A stretch of DNA of 64,000 nucleotides from Anaerolineales bacterium (GTDB taxonomy: Bacteria > Chloroflexota > Anaerolineae > Anaerolineales > Villigracilaceae). The DNA is taken from assembly GCA_020634885.1 (NCBI GenBank), contig JACKAW010000001.1, forward strand, positions 310,001 through 374,000. Reading direction: 5' to 3'. Positions within the stretch are counted from its first letter, which is position 1; each line of letters starts with the position of its first letter. The translations under genes were made by a program, and so were the position numbers. The notes below the pieces were generated by a model. The model did no database searches, was not told the DNA's origin, and saw only the letters and a list, made by a program, of their open reading frames with translations. Below, piece by piece: positions 1-8,915 of this stretch.

Positions 1-290
1 TCCAACGGAACCCCCAAAGTTGTGTCCGTCCAAATACGCCCGCCGACACGATCCCTTGCTTCGAGCACAATCACATCCCAGTCATCACCCATAAGGGTAC
101 GCGCAGCAGCAAGCCCCGAAATTCCCGCCCCCAAGACCAAAACCTCTGTTTTTGTCGAAGTTTTATTTGTCACAACAGCCTCTTCTTCCTCTCCTGTTGG
201 GGTTACTAAACCACATGCCATCGCAAGCGCAGAAGCAGTGCCTATGGATGCGACCTTCAGAAAATCTCTTCTAGTGAATTTCTTTTTCAT
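1..290 (-). CDS. FAD-dependent amine oxidase, 5' part only (Tat-exported lipoprotein)
   Basis: Only the first ~96 codons lie in the window; the gene continues beyond base 1. The N-terminus carries a twin-arginine motif (T-R-R-D-F-L-K, residues 6-12), a hydrophobic stretch and a lipobox-like A-M-A-C, so the protein is probably exported folded by Tat and lipid-anchored. From about residue 50 comes a dinucleotide-binding fold with the G-A-G-I-S-G-L motif and then E-A-R-D-R-V-G-G-R, the classic start of flavin monoamine oxidase/phytoene desaturase-like proteins. The ATG at 288-290 follows a near-perfect Shine-Dalgarno, GGAGGTAA. It overlaps the 3' end of the VanZ-like gene by 20 bases, so the two are probably translated from one message. 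The substrate cannot be told from this fragment. Confidence 0.85.
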   Translation of the reverse strand, partial: MKKKFTRRDFLKVASIGTASALAMACGLVTPTGEEEEAVVTNKTSTKTEVLVLGAGISGLAAARTLMGDDWDVIVLEARDRVGGRIWTDTTLGVPL

Positions 291-651
291 AATTACCTCC
301 ATAAAATCTATTATGCAGAAACAATACTATGACAGCGCCGAGATTATCGAACAGGAATACATCCACCAAAGAGGAATGCCGCCCCGGAACAAAGGATTGG
401 TGAAACTCATCCGTCAGCGAGTACAAAACCGCTAGAAACCACGCCAATTTGTAATTGCGATTCGGAAGCGCCCGCAAGTAAGATAACGCGAGCAGCCCAT
501 ACCCAATCCCATGCGCCGATTTTTTTACAAAATAATCCCATCCGCCAAAGTTTGGCAGTTCGTGACTCGTCCTTGAGGAAAAAGAAAAAATGACGACCAT
601 TAAAACCAGCGCAGGAAACCATCGGGGTACAATATCAAGGAGTTTATTCAT
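271..651 (-). CDS. VanZ-like family membrane protein
   Basis: A protein of about 126 residues with three to four hydrophobic segments. It shows the VanZ-family pattern: F-S-S near residue 24, K-K-S-A-H-G-I-G-Y-G-L-L in the middle, and D-E-F-H-Q-S-F-V-P-G-R followed by D-V near residues 80-95. VanZ-like proteins are small membrane proteins of mostly unknown role; the founding member affects teicoplanin susceptibility. The ATG at 651 is preferred over an upstream in-frame start at 690 because AAGGA sits 8 bases before it. The start lies only 12 bases from the divergent pabBC start, so the two translation starts nearly touch. Confidence 0.8.
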   Translation of the reverse strand: MNKLLDIVPRWFPALVLMVVIFSFSSRTSHELPNFGGWDYFVKKSAHGIGYGLLALSYLRALPNRNYKLAWFLAVLYSLTDEFHQSFVPGRHSSLVDVFLFDNLGAVIVLFLHNRFYGGNYEKEIH

Positions 652-663
652 TATGAGGTTCCT

Positions 664-2403
664 TTGGTTGGCGATATTATTCTTAAACAAGACGAGAAAT
701 GGTTGAAATTCACCGATCTGCGCCGCGTGATTGTAACCGAGAAACTTGACGAGGTTCGTAAGTATCTGTTAAATGTAGAAGACCTTGTCAATGAAAAAGG
801 GTGGACAGCGGTAGGGTTTCTAAGTTACGAAGCCGCCCCCGCCTTCGATTCTGCATTAAGCGTTGTTCAACCCAAAGGCTTTCCATTGCTATGGTTTGGG
901 CTTTATGAAAATTCAGAAGAAATTCAAGCCGAATCGCTATTCAGTCTCACGGATAAACTACCAGCGCTTTACTGGGAACCCGATACAGAAAAAGAATTTT
1001 ACAATAACGCAATTGAGCGCATCAAGAAACAGATCGAACAGGGCAAGACCTATCAAGTCAATTACACCATGCGTCTTCGTACGATGTTCAACGCAGACCT
1101 ACGCTCTCTTTTCGCACACCTTGCCCTGGGTCAAAACAAATACGCAGCTTATTTGGATATTGGTGACTGGGTGATCTGTTCTGCCTCGCATGAACTGTTC
1201 TTCGAGCTTGACGGTGAAACCATACGCGGGCGCCCCATGAAAGGGACGGTTAAGCGCGGACGTACAACCAGCGAAGATGCCGAAATTTCAGCGTGGCTGC
1301 GAGCATCGGCGAAAAACCGCGCCGAAAATGTGATGATCGTGGATATGATCCGCAATGACATCGGGCGCATTGCCCAGACGGGCAGCGTCCACGTACCTGA
1401 ACTGTTCACTCTCGAACAATATCCCACCCTATTTCAAATGACTTCAACCATTGAGGCAAAAACGAACGCTTCGATTGTTCAAATTTTTGATGCTCTTTTC
1501 CCGTGCGCTTCCATCACAGGAGCGCCGAAGGTGAGCACCATGAAAATAATTTCAGAGTTGGAGACAAGTCCACGCAACATTTATTGTGGCAGTATTGGGT
1601 ACATTGCGCCGCATCGTAAATCACGTTTCAACGTGGCGATCCGTACCGCTCTGGTAAATAAGCAAACTCAAAGCGCGGAATATGGCATAGGCGGCGGAAT
1701 CGTATGGGATTCAACTTCAACCGATGAACACAGCGAAGCATTGCTAAAAGCACAAGTCCTCACCAACCCTCCGGCACAGGAGTTTTCACTTTTTGAAACC
1801 CTATTATGGACACCGGATGACGGCTTCTTTTTATTAGACCGTCACATTGCGCGGATCATGGATTCTGCAAAATATTTTGGCTTTCCATCAGATGAAAAAG
1901 AGGATAAATTCAGGCAAGCGCTGAAAATGGCGGTCATCAATGCCGCTTCGCCCAAACGCGTGAAGATTTTATTAAACAAGCTGGGGAAAATCTCAACCGA
2001 GGTTAAAGATTTTTCATTTACCAGCAAAATGTTTCGAGCCTGCCTTGCAAAAGAAGCTATCAATTCCAATGATCTTTTTCTCTTTCACAAAACAACAAAC
2101 CGAGGCGCATACGAACAAAAAGCGATCCCTGGCTTTGATGACACCCTACTCTTCAATGAAAACGGCGAATTGACCGAATTTACAATCGGTAATTTGGTCG
2201 CTGAAATTGGTGAAGAGTTTTACACGCCGCCTGTTCAATGCGGGCTATTGGCGGGCACGTTTCGGGCTGAATTGATTGAGGATGGCAGGATAAAAGAACG
2301 GGTGATTAAAATTGAAGAGCTGAAGAAATGCAGTCATGTATTTCTGATAAATTCCCTGCGAAAATGGGTTGAGATCAAAATTGAAAAACAGCCAGTGGGG
2401 TAA
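664..2403 (+). CDS. pabBC: Aminodeoxychorismate synthase component I fused to aminodeoxychorismate lyase
   Basis: 579 residues joining two steps of 4-aminobenzoate (folate) synthesis. Residues ~1-370 are a chorismate-binding domain. The motif P-M-K-G-T (about residues 191-195) has the lysine typical of ADC synthase rather than the alanine of anthranilate synthase. Residues ~375-579 resemble PabC, a fold-type IV PLP enzyme that splits aminodeoxychorismate into 4-aminobenzoate and pyruvate; it begins E-F-S-L-F-E-T-L and has F-H-K-T-T-N-R near residue 474. The start is a TTG with GAGG five bases upstream; no in-frame ATG is close. The glutaminase partner PabA is not in this window. The gene ends in a bidirectional terminator. 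Confidence 0.92.
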   Translation: MVGDIILKQDEKWLKFTDLRRVIVTEKLDEVRKYLLNVEDLVNEKGWTAVGFLSYEAAPAFDSALSVVQPKGFPLLWFGLYENSEEIQAESLFSLTDKLPALYWEPDTEKEFYNNAIERIKKQIEQGKTYQVNYTMRLRTMFNADLRSLFAHLALGQNKYAAYLDIGDWVICSASHELFFELDGETIRGRPMKGTVKRGRTTSEDAEISAWLRASAKNRAENVMIVDMIRNDIGRIAQTGSVHVPELFTLEQYPTLFQMTSTIEAKTNASIVQIFDALFPCASITGAPKVSTMKIISELETSPRNIYCGSIGYIAPHRKSRFNVAIRTALVNKQTQSAEYGIGGGIVWDSTSTDEHSEALLKAQVLTNPPAQEFSLFETLLWTPDDGFFLLDRHIARIMDSAKYFGFPSDEKEDKFRQALKMAVINAASPKRVKILLNKLGKISTEVKDFSFTSKMFRACLAKEAINSNDLFLFHKTTNRGAYEQKAIPGFDDTLLFNENGELTEFTIGNLVAEIGEEFYTPPVQCGLLAGTFRAELIEDGRIKERVIKIEELKKCSHVFLINSLRKWVEIKIEKQPVG

Positions 2404-2419
2404 GCCACTGGCTGTTTTT
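2384..2419. terminator. Bidirectional intrinsic terminator between pabBC and lipoprotein gene
   Basis: A 15-base-pair perfect stem (arms 2384-2398 and 2405-2419) with a 6-base loop. One side is A5 and the other T5, so it can end transcripts from both convergent genes. The pabBC stop codon lies in the loop. Confidence 0.9.
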
Positions 2420-2427
2420 CAATTTTA

Positions 2428-2859
2428 CTAATTTATGGATTCGAGCCGAATATTTACGTTGGTTGTCCCATTTCCCATTTCAAAACCTTGAATGATCACA
2501 GACTGCCCGCTTGGGTCACCATCGAACACGATGCTAAAAGTGCCGTTATAAACATCGGTGAGAATTTCACGTTCGGTATATCCCACCGTGGCGTAGTGAT
2601 CTCGATAAAATTTAAGAACTTCATCAACACTCAGGCTGGTTTGATAATTAATGTCTCCATCTATTTCAGTTATATTAGAAGCATCGGGAGCAAGAGGAAA
2701 ATCTGTTTTCACATTGGTATTTGGCTGCTGTTCATTATTGTTTCCGTTATTTGAATCAAAACCGCCTGAGCCGCCGCCTGCACTGCCTGTTATTGTTTGG
2801 CAGGCAAGAGAGGTGAAAATCAATACAAAAAAGGCTAGAAAATATTTATATTTATTCAT
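2428..2859 (-). CDS. Putative lipoprotein, unknown function
   Basis: 143 residues. An N-terminal signal peptide ends in a lipobox (S-L-A-C, Cys at about 20), followed by a Gly/Asn/Gln-rich low-complexity linker to about residue 52. A small folded domain follows, containing a D-I-N-Y-Q-T-S-L-S-V-D-E-V-L-K-F-Y-R-D-H pattern. Sensing or surface domains with such a "vector-like" Y..-S-V-D-E-V-L-x-F-Y-R stretch are common in Chloroflexota lipoproteins, but no function can be named. Transcribed alone and convergent with pabBC. Confidence 0.75.
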   Translation of the reverse strand: MNKYKYFLAFFVLIFTSLACQTITGSAGGGSGGFDSNNGNNNEQQPNTNVKTDFPLAPDASNITEIDGDINYQTSLSVDEVLKFYRDHYATVGYTEREILTDVYNGTFSIVFDGDPSGQSVIIQGFEMGNGTTNVNIRLESIN

Positions 2860-2996
2860 CCGTTATTTCTCCTTATGTTTGATTGTAACAAGACAAGGGG
2901 AAATATCCATCCCCATATTTTGCCTATCCACCCAGCCGCAATGTAGAAAAAGGACCGGAAGCACAGCCCAACCCACAGTCTATGAAAGAGGCGTGG

Positions 2997-4031
2997 TTAG
3001 TTTATCAGGCGCTGAGATACGCGAAGCAATATCCAATATAAAACGGCGAATCCGCCTGCATATATCAATACATTCCAGATATTTGTGTAGGCGTCTCCTA
3101 TGGCGAGTCGTGAGATTGTGGTGATGGGTGAAGCCTTCAATATGGTGCTGATACCAACGCCAGCAAGCAATGTGAGTGAGTAGATGAATTGCGAACGTTC
3201 GCGGTCTTGTAGAAACGCGGCAACGGTTGCGGCAGAAGTGGATGCAATGCCTGCAATGATGAGTGATAAAAGCAGGATCAAAAATTTATTCTGAATCACT
3301 GTTCCATTTGCATGAAGCAGGGCGAGCCACATAATACACTGTACGACGGCTAAAATCACGGCAGATGTGATCTTGGCGCCGATCATCCTACTGATGGTAA
3401 GGGGGGCAGAAAGCAGAGTTTGCAGTGTTTTGTTTTCAATTTCTTCTGTGATCATGTCAATGGACATGCTGCCAGCTACAAATGCGGGGAAGAACATTAA
3501 CATGGGGATGAGAACCGAGTAAACAAACTCAAAGGATGTAGCGGGTTTACCATGCAGGTTTGTGTAGCGAACTTCGATTCCATTTTTCTCACGAAGAAAA
3601 TTTTCATATTGCTTGAGCGGTTCTTGCAGAACCATGCGGATTAGTGAACTGACTGTATCTTGATCGGGCAGGTACAGTTTAAGTTCTGTCAAACCATTTG
3701 CATTTCGCGGGGTATCGAAGAAGGCAAGGACTTCACCACTGTAAAAAGCCGCCTGCGCCGAACCAAGGTTTGGGTAGGAGAGAACATTCACCCCGCGCTC
3801 GCGCATGAGGGCAGGCAGCGGGTCATCCATGGAACCGACAATGCCAATGCGAATGCTATCGCCGCTGTACCGCAAAATGGTGTCTGCGTCATAAAGCGAT
3901 AATACCCCCAGCAGCAAGCCAGACGAGAACGAGGCGATAAAAAATTGAATAAGAATCGAAATAATGATGGTGCGGTCTCTAAGTACCGAGAAAAGTTCTT
4001 TTTTGATCACGGCAACAAATGGCATGTTCAC
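2997..4031 (-). CDS. ABC-2 type transporter permease
   Basis: 344 residues with the layout of ABC-2/NatB-type exporter permeases: one N-terminal membrane segment (about residues 22-45), a ~120-residue external domain, then five C-terminal membrane segments. The conserved E-E-I-E-N-K-T-L-Q-T-L-L-S-A-P before the second segment couples to the ATPase in this family. It overlaps the end of the upstream permease gene by 4 bases (ATGA), so the two are translationally coupled. The ATPase is encoded divergently at 5702. Substrate unknown; NatAB-type Na+ extrusion or peptide/drug export are possible. Confidence 0.88.
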   Translation of the reverse strand: MNMPFVAVIKKELFSVLRDRTIIISILIQFFIASFSSGLLLGVLSLYDADTILRYSGDSIRIGIVGSMDDPLPALMRERGVNVLSYPNLGSAQAAFYSGEVLAFFDTPRNANGLTELKLYLPDQDTVSSLIRMVLQEPLKQYENFLREKNGIEVRYTNLHGKPATSFEFVYSVLIPMLMFFPAFVAGSMSIDMITEEIENKTLQTLLSAPLTISRMIGAKITSAVILAVVQCIMWLALLHANGTVIQNKFLILLLSLIIAGIASTSAATVAAFLQDRERSQFIYSLTLLAGVGISTILKASPITTISRLAIGDAYTNIWNVLIYAGGFAVLYWILLRVSQRLIN

Positions 4032-5659
4032 CCTCCGTTCTGTAAAATGGCGGCGTTGTATGCAAAATGAAAAATCGTCCCAACCACCAACGCCAGCCAG
4101 TACGGCGCTTTAAGTTTTATTCTCAATAAATTAACCATCGAGACAAAAACAAAATGCGCCGCCAATGGGATCAGTAAAAAGATACCAGACTCGAATAACG
4201 CCGTTGAAACATCTGCCTCAGCAACCACGCTAACCGATGCAAGAACCAGCAATTTCTCTCCCACCAAAAAACCGAGTGCAGAGAGAAAGGACAGCCAGAG
4301 AATTTCTTTTGTGGAATTAACAATATTACGTTCTGCAAGCACAATAATCCCCACTGTCTTCACCAGTTCTTCAATGAATGCCGATGCGATCAAAACCGCG
4401 CCAACGATCAATCCCACAGGCAAATTGGCAGCAAAGGCAAGCATCACCACCTGTGCCATGTACACCGCTGGTATCACTAAAAAACTCCACAATAGCACGG
4501 CGAACCATGGCTGCGAGTGCGCCATCATCAAGTAGATCGCATCGCCGATCTTGCGGGTGATAGGTTTGTACCCCATCAAAAATTCCTCGTTTAGCAGGCG
4601 CGTCCCTGCGAACACAGCAAAGCCAAAGATCGCCGTCATCGGCAGGGATGGCAGCAAATATTCACGCCAGCCAAACGGCTCCAGCCGGTACATTTTTACC
4701 GCCAGCGTTAACGGGGAAATATACGCCAGGTCGCTGCTGTTGGTAAACATTGCTGGAAAAACCAAATACGCGGTCGTCAATGTTGTCACCAACATCGAAA
4801 TAAATGTTGTATCTTTGAACGTGCGGTAAAACAAAGGGACCAACAAATAGATCGCAAAAACAAATAAAGTTGTCGGAACAAAGATGGCAAGTGACAGGAG
4901 CACGTTCGCATTTGTAAAATATGCGATTAATGCCGTTGTAGAAATGGAAAAGACCGCATAAGGCAGCATCTTGCCAAGAATGATCTGAAACGGGGTTACA
5001 GGCGCAGAAAGTAAAACCGTCAAACGCCTGTTCGCCTTCTCGTCCATAAAGCTGCTCGTGAAGAAAATGCTGATAAAAGTGATCGGCAGGATGTAAATTA
5101 AAGTAATGAGCACTTGCGTAAATGGAGCCGGTGGCGGTGTGATGGACGGAATGATAATTTCCTCAGGCTTAACGGTTTGGATAACAACATCAGCCCGCGG
5201 TTCAACACTTGCTTCAGGCGGGTTGCCATCTACAGCGTTAACCCCCACTCGAAGCGGAAACGCCCCGCCGTCATCAAATGAAGCCGCAACACGCTCCAGT
5301 TCAAACACTTCCATGTACTGCTTCAACGCCCGCACTGCAAACTGAGATTTATCATCCTCACGCTCGAAGACCGTAGCCCCTACGATCAACACATCAATAG
5401 ACCTGTCAGCAAGCAACGCCTGCCCCTCTTCAGGGGCCACTTCGTGAATCGAAAAACGACTATCTTCAATTGCCGGAACATCCCCCGAAACGCCGACACG
5501 ATACAAGCCGTTTCCCAACGAAACCGAGTCGCGCAAATTGAAAGCGGAAAAACCAAGCGCAGCCATCAAAACCAACGCAACAATCGGGCTGCCATTCCCG
5601 CCAAAACGCTTACGAAGACGCGAAATTTCCCGCCATGCAATCACCAAAATCTGATTCAT
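4028..5659 (-). CDS. ABC-2 permease fused to PrsW-like intramembrane protease domain
   Basis: 543 residues, much longer than a usual ABC-2 permease. Residues ~1-365 form the permease: an N-terminal anchor, an external domain with a proline-rich end, then membrane segments starting at D-E-K-A-N-R-R-L-T-V-L-L-S-A-P. Residues ~370-543 are a second multi-pass domain. It has E-E-L-V-K (E430-E431), G-E-K (about 467), a conserved His near 501 and H-F-A-Y-N near 530. That spacing matches PrsW-family (M82) intramembrane peptidases: EE..K, a second Glu, then two His. The fusion suggests an exporter that also cleaves a membrane or exported substrate. The active-site assignment is by motif only; a CAAX-protease (CPBP)-like fold is the alternative. 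Confidence 0.8.
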   Translation of the reverse strand: MNQILVIAWREISRLRKRFGGNGSPIVALVLMAALGFSAFNLRDSVSLGNGLYRVGVSGDVPAIEDSRFSIHEVAPEEGQALLADRSIDVLIVGATVFEREDDKSQFAVRALKQYMEVFELERVAASFDDGGAFPLRVGVNAVDGNPPEASVEPRADVVIQTVKPEEIIIPSITPPPAPFTQVLITLIYILPITFISIFFTSSFMDEKANRRLTVLLSAPVTPFQIILGKMLPYAVFSISTTALIAYFTNANVLLSLAIFVPTTLFVFAIYLLVPLFYRTFKDTTFISMLVTTLTTAYLVFPAMFTNSSDLAYISPLTLAVKMYRLEPFGWREYLLPSLPMTAIFGFAVFAGTRLLNEEFLMGYKPITRKIGDAIYLMMAHSQPWFAVLLWSFLVIPAVYMAQVVMLAFAANLPVGLIVGAVLIASAFIEELVKTVGIIVLAERNIVNSTKEILWLSFLSALGFLVGEKLLVLASVSVVAEADVSTALFESGIFLLIPLAAHFVFVSMVNLLRIKLKAPYWLALVVGTIFHFAYNAAILQNGG

Positions 5660-5689
5660 ATTTCTGTACTCTCACCATATACTTTGAGA

Positions 5690-5695
5690 TAAAAT
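5690..5695 (+). promoter_or_regulatory. -10 box (TAAAAT) giving a leaderless start for the ABC ATPase
   Basis: TAAAAT ends 6 bases before the ATG at 5702, so transcription should begin at or within a few bases of the start codon. No Shine-Dalgarno fits in between. No clear -35 hexamer was found. Confidence 0.5.
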
Positions 5696-5701
5696 TACCA
5701 C

Positions 5702-6577
5702 ATGATACAACTCACAGATGTTACGAAACGCTACGATAATACTACAGTCGTCGAGCAGATGAACTTACAGATCAATGAGGGTGAGATCGTCGGCATCATT
5801 GGGCACAATGGCGCTGGCAAAAGCACCACCATGAAGATGATCGCCGGTCTCATTGAGCCGACATCTGGTAGCATCCAGGTCATGGGGCAGGATATGGTTC
5901 GGCACGGCATCCGCGTTAAGAAAAAAATCGGCTACCTGCCCGAAGAAAGCCCGCTTTATGAAGCGATGACCGCCCAGCAATACCTGCTCTTTTTCTCAGA
6001 ACTGTACCAAATGCCGCGCAGCCAGGCACTTAAGCGCAGCGAAGAGTTACTCACATCCCTGGGGCTGGAACAAAAAGACAAACTAACGGGCGAATATTCC
6101 AAAGGCATGAAGCGAAAAACAGCCATTGCCCGAACATTACTGCACGACCCCGAACTGCTCATTCTTGATGAGCCGAATTCAGGGCTAGACCCGCTCACAT
6201 CATTCTTTATTATCAATTACCTGAAGCAACTAAAAAAAGAAGGCAAAACCATCCTGCTTAGCGCACATAACCTTTTTCACGTTGAAACCATTTGCGACCG
6301 AGTCGCCATCGTCAAAAACGGCAGGCTGCTGGTCTTCGATACCATGGACGCGATCCGCGCAAGACTCGGCAAACGTGAATACCAGATCATCTTTCACTCA
6401 GACGACAAACTAGATTACGACCTTACAGGCGGCAACTACATCTACCGCACCCACGAAGTGGATGGCATCGCCGAAATGCTCGAAACGGTTTCCCAAAAAG
6501 GCTGGACGCTGGTAGACCTATCCATGCACGAATCAGCACTTGAAGAAATATACGTCAAACTCATGACAAATGAGTAA
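5702..6577 (+). CDS. ABC transporter ATP-binding protein
   Basis: 291 residues. Walker A G-H-N-G-A-G-K-S-T at 34-42, Q-loop region near 79-90, signature Y-S-K-G-M-K-R-K near 138, Walker B L-L-I-L-D-E-P near 152-158 and an H-loop (S-A-H-N-L) near 190. This is the ABC-2 exporter class (NatA/CcmA-like). The ~90-residue C-terminal extension is typical of the class. It powers the two permeases encoded divergently at 2997-5659; only 42 bases separate the starts, so both directions are likely controlled from one small region. It appears to be read from a leaderless transcript and runs on into the DUF255 gene 13 bases downstream. Confidence 0.93.
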   Translation: MIQLTDVTKRYDNTTVVEQMNLQINEGEIVGIIGHNGAGKSTTMKMIAGLIEPTSGSIQVMGQDMVRHGIRVKKKIGYLPEESPLYEAMTAQQYLLFFSELYQMPRSQALKRSEELLTSLGLEQKDKLTGEYSKGMKRKTAIARTLLHDPELLILDEPNSGLDPLTSFFIINYLKQLKKEGKTILLSAHNLFHVETICDRVAIVKNGRLLVFDTMDAIRARLGKREYQIIFHSDDKLDYDLTGGNYIYRTHEVDGIAEMLETVSQKGWTLVDLSMHESALEEIYVKLMTNE

Positions 6578-6590
6578 ATAAAGAGAATCA

Positions 6591-8636
6591 ATGCCCAACC
6601 ACCTGATCTCTGAAAACTCACCCTACCTGTTGCAACATGCCAACAACCCTGTTGAATGGTACGCTTGGGGCGAAGAAGCCCTAACCAAGGCAAAAAAAGA
6701 AAACAAACCAATATTTCTCAGCATTGGGTACGCCGCCTGTCATTGGTGTCACGTGATGGAACACGAGTCGTTTGAAGACCCAAATACCGCCGCCATCATG
6801 AACGCAAATTTTGTGAACATCAAAGTAGACCGCGAAGAACGCCCCGACCTCGACAATATCTACATGCAAGCAACCGTTGCCATGACAGGCTCGGGCGGCT
6901 GGCCCATGTCAGTATTCCTTACCCCAGAGCTAAAACCCTTTTACGCAGGCACATACTTCCCCCCGGTAAGGCGCTACAACATGCCCTCGTTTACAGAAGT
7001 ACTCGAAGGTCTCGCAAACGCATGGCAAAATGAACAGGAAGAAATAAAAGAGACCAGCCAAAAAGTTCACTTGCACATCAGCGCCTCTCAAGAAACACAC
7101 GCGGGCGAAACCATCATACAAGAACATCTCAACGCAATATCCACAAGCATCCAAAAATCCTACGACTGGAAGGATGGCGGTTGGGGCGGCGCACCAAAAT
7201 TCCCGCAACCCATGATTCTTGAATTCCTGCTGCACAACGCACACACCAGCAAAAACAACACATCCCATAAACTCATCAATCACTATCTGCACGCCATGGC
7301 ACGCGGCGGCATGTACGATGTCGTAGGCGGCGGCTTCTCACGGTACAGCACCGACGCCCAATGGCGTGTACCTCATTTCGAAAAAATGCTCTACGATAAC
7401 GCCCTGCTCACCCGAGCCTATCTCCACGCCTGGCAGGTCACCCACAACCCATTCTACAAACAAATTGTTGAAGAAACACTAGGCTTCATCGCCAACGAAA
7501 TGACCCACCCCCAAGGCGGCTTCTACTCTTCACTAGACGCCGACTCAGAAGGCGAAGAAGGAAAATTCTATACCTGGTCACTTGAAGAGATACGCCATAT
7601 CCTAAAAAAAGATTCCGATCTTTTTGAAGCGGCGTACGGCGTTACCGCGAACGGAAACTGGGAAGGCAAAACGGTCTTGCAGCGCGTAATAGATAACACC
7701 ACCCTCGCCGCCCGCTTCCAACTGGACGAGGAAACTGTTCAAACAAAATTAGCCGAATCTCACTCCAGGCTTTATTCTGCCCGTGCAAAAAGAATCCGCC
7801 CCGCTACCGACGACAAAGTGCTCACCGCATGGAACGGACTCATGCTTGCCGTCATTGCCGAAGCAGCACGAACATTCGCTGAGACTGATGTAAAAGCTGC
7901 CAACATCCTAACAATGGCTACCCGCAACGCAGAATTCCTCCTCACCCACCTGAGACCCAGCGGCGAATTAAAACGCTCATGGCGCAACGGCAAAACCACA
8001 AATGAAGTATTTCTCGAAGATTACGCCGCCCTCATTCTCGGTCTACTGGAACTGTATCAAACTGACTTCAACCCACACTGGTTCAATACAGCCAAAGAAT
8101 TAACCGATGAAATGATCGAAAATTTCAACGACCCGCAAGGCGGTTTCTTTGATACCAGGAAAAGCTCAACGTCGCTCCTCTTCCGTCCAAAAGATATTCA
8201 AGATAACGCAACCCCTTCCGGCAACGCACTCGCTTGTGAAGCCCTGATCAAAATAGCTGCCTACACAGGAGAAGGACATTATCGTGATCTTGCAGAGAAG
8301 TCACTTGAGGCAGTGGCAACACTCGCACACCGCTATCCGCTTGGTTTTGGAAAATGGCTCACAGCGGCGCAACTAGCTACAGATACATTGAAACAGGTTG
8401 TTATTGTGGCAGAAGCGGGCGATCCAAATTTCCAAGGTTTGCTACAAGCAACTCGGAGTGTTTATACTCCAAATATTGTTACAGCCGCTTCGTCCACATT
8501 AAAAAGCGAAAGCCTGGTTTTACTACAAAACCGCAGCATTGTGAACGAAAGAGCCACCGCCTATGTCTGTGAAGGGTTTATTTGCAATCAGCCAACAAAC
8601 GAAGCTGACGTTTTGTTGCAACAAATAATATCCTGA
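6591..8636 (+). CDS. Thioredoxin-domain protein of the DUF255/YyaL family
   Basis: 681 residues, normal length for the YyaL/SPATA20 family. The N-terminal ~170 residues are a thioredoxin-like domain (N-S-P-Y-L-L-Q-H-A-N-N-P-V) with a C-H-W-C redox motif at about 49-52. The rest is an alpha/alpha-barrel related to N-acylglucosamine 2-epimerases (G-G-G-F-S-R-Y and P-H-F-E-K-M-L-Y-D-N near 245-265). No signal peptide, so cytoplasmic. The biochemical role of the family is not established. It sits 13 bases downstream of the ABC ATPase with no terminator between. Confidence 0.93.
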   Translation: MPNHLISENSPYLLQHANNPVEWYAWGEEALTKAKKENKPIFLSIGYAACHWCHVMEHESFEDPNTAAIMNANFVNIKVDREERPDLDNIYMQATVAMTGSGGWPMSVFLTPELKPFYAGTYFPPVRRYNMPSFTEVLEGLANAWQNEQEEIKETSQKVHLHISASQETHAGETIIQEHLNAISTSIQKSYDWKDGGWGGAPKFPQPMILEFLLHNAHTSKNNTSHKLINHYLHAMARGGMYDVVGGGFSRYSTDAQWRVPHFEKMLYDNALLTRAYLHAWQVTHNPFYKQIVEETLGFIANEMTHPQGGFYSSLDADSEGEEGKFYTWSLEEIRHILKKDSDLFEAAYGVTANGNWEGKTVLQRVIDNTTLAARFQLDEETVQTKLAESHSRLYSARAKRIRPATDDKVLTAWNGLMLAVIAEAARTFAETDVKAANILTMATRNAEFLLTHLRPSGELKRSWRNGKTTNEVFLEDYAALILGLLELYQTDFNPHWFNTAKELTDEMIENFNDPQGGFFDTRKSSTSLLFRPKDIQDNATPSGNALACEALIKIAAYTGEGHYRDLAEKSLEAVATLAHRYPLGFGKWLTAAQLATDTLKQVVIVAEAGDPNFQGLLQATRSVYTPNIVTAASSTLKSESLVLLQNRSIVNERATAYVCEGFICNQPTNEADVLLQQIIS

Positions 8637-8675
8637 CAAAAAAACTGACCGCGCTGGCGGTCAGTTTTTTTGTCA
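8634..8675. terminator. Bidirectional terminator shared by DUF255 gene and tatA
   Basis: A 19-base-pair perfect stem (8634-8652 with 8657-8675) and a 4-base loop, including A7 on one side and T7 on the other. The TGA stop codons of the two convergent genes form the outer ends of the stem. Confidence 0.92.
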
Positions 8676-8858
8676 GTTTTTACTGTCAGTATCAGATTTC
8701 TTTTCGGCTTCTTCCTCTTCGCCGCTTATGCCATCGCGAAAAGACTTAATGCTCTTCCCAATTTCGCTTGCAACGTTGGCAATACGACCCGGTCCAAAAA
8801 GAAGGATGACGACCACCAAAATGATGACCCATTCCAATCCGCCTAAACGTGGAAACAT
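8673..8858 (-). CDS. tatA: Sec-independent translocase subunit TatA/E
   Basis: 61 residues with the TatA plan: a short N-terminal membrane helix (about residues 7-22), the hinge F-G-P-G-R, an amphipathic helix (I-A-N-V-A-S-E-I-G-K-S-I-K-S-F) and an acidic/charged tail. TatA forms the variable pore of the twin-arginine pathway, which would export the Tat-signal amine oxidase at the left edge. tatC is not in this window. The gene follows fabF-fabH on the same strand. Confidence 0.92.
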   Translation of the reverse strand: MFPRLGGLEWVIILVVVILLFGPGRIANVASEIGKSIKSFRDGISGEEEEAEKKSDTDSKN

Positions 8859-8915
8859 ATTGAACTCCTTTTTATGATATCGTGATTATCGTACCACGAT
8901 TCAATAAAAAAGACG

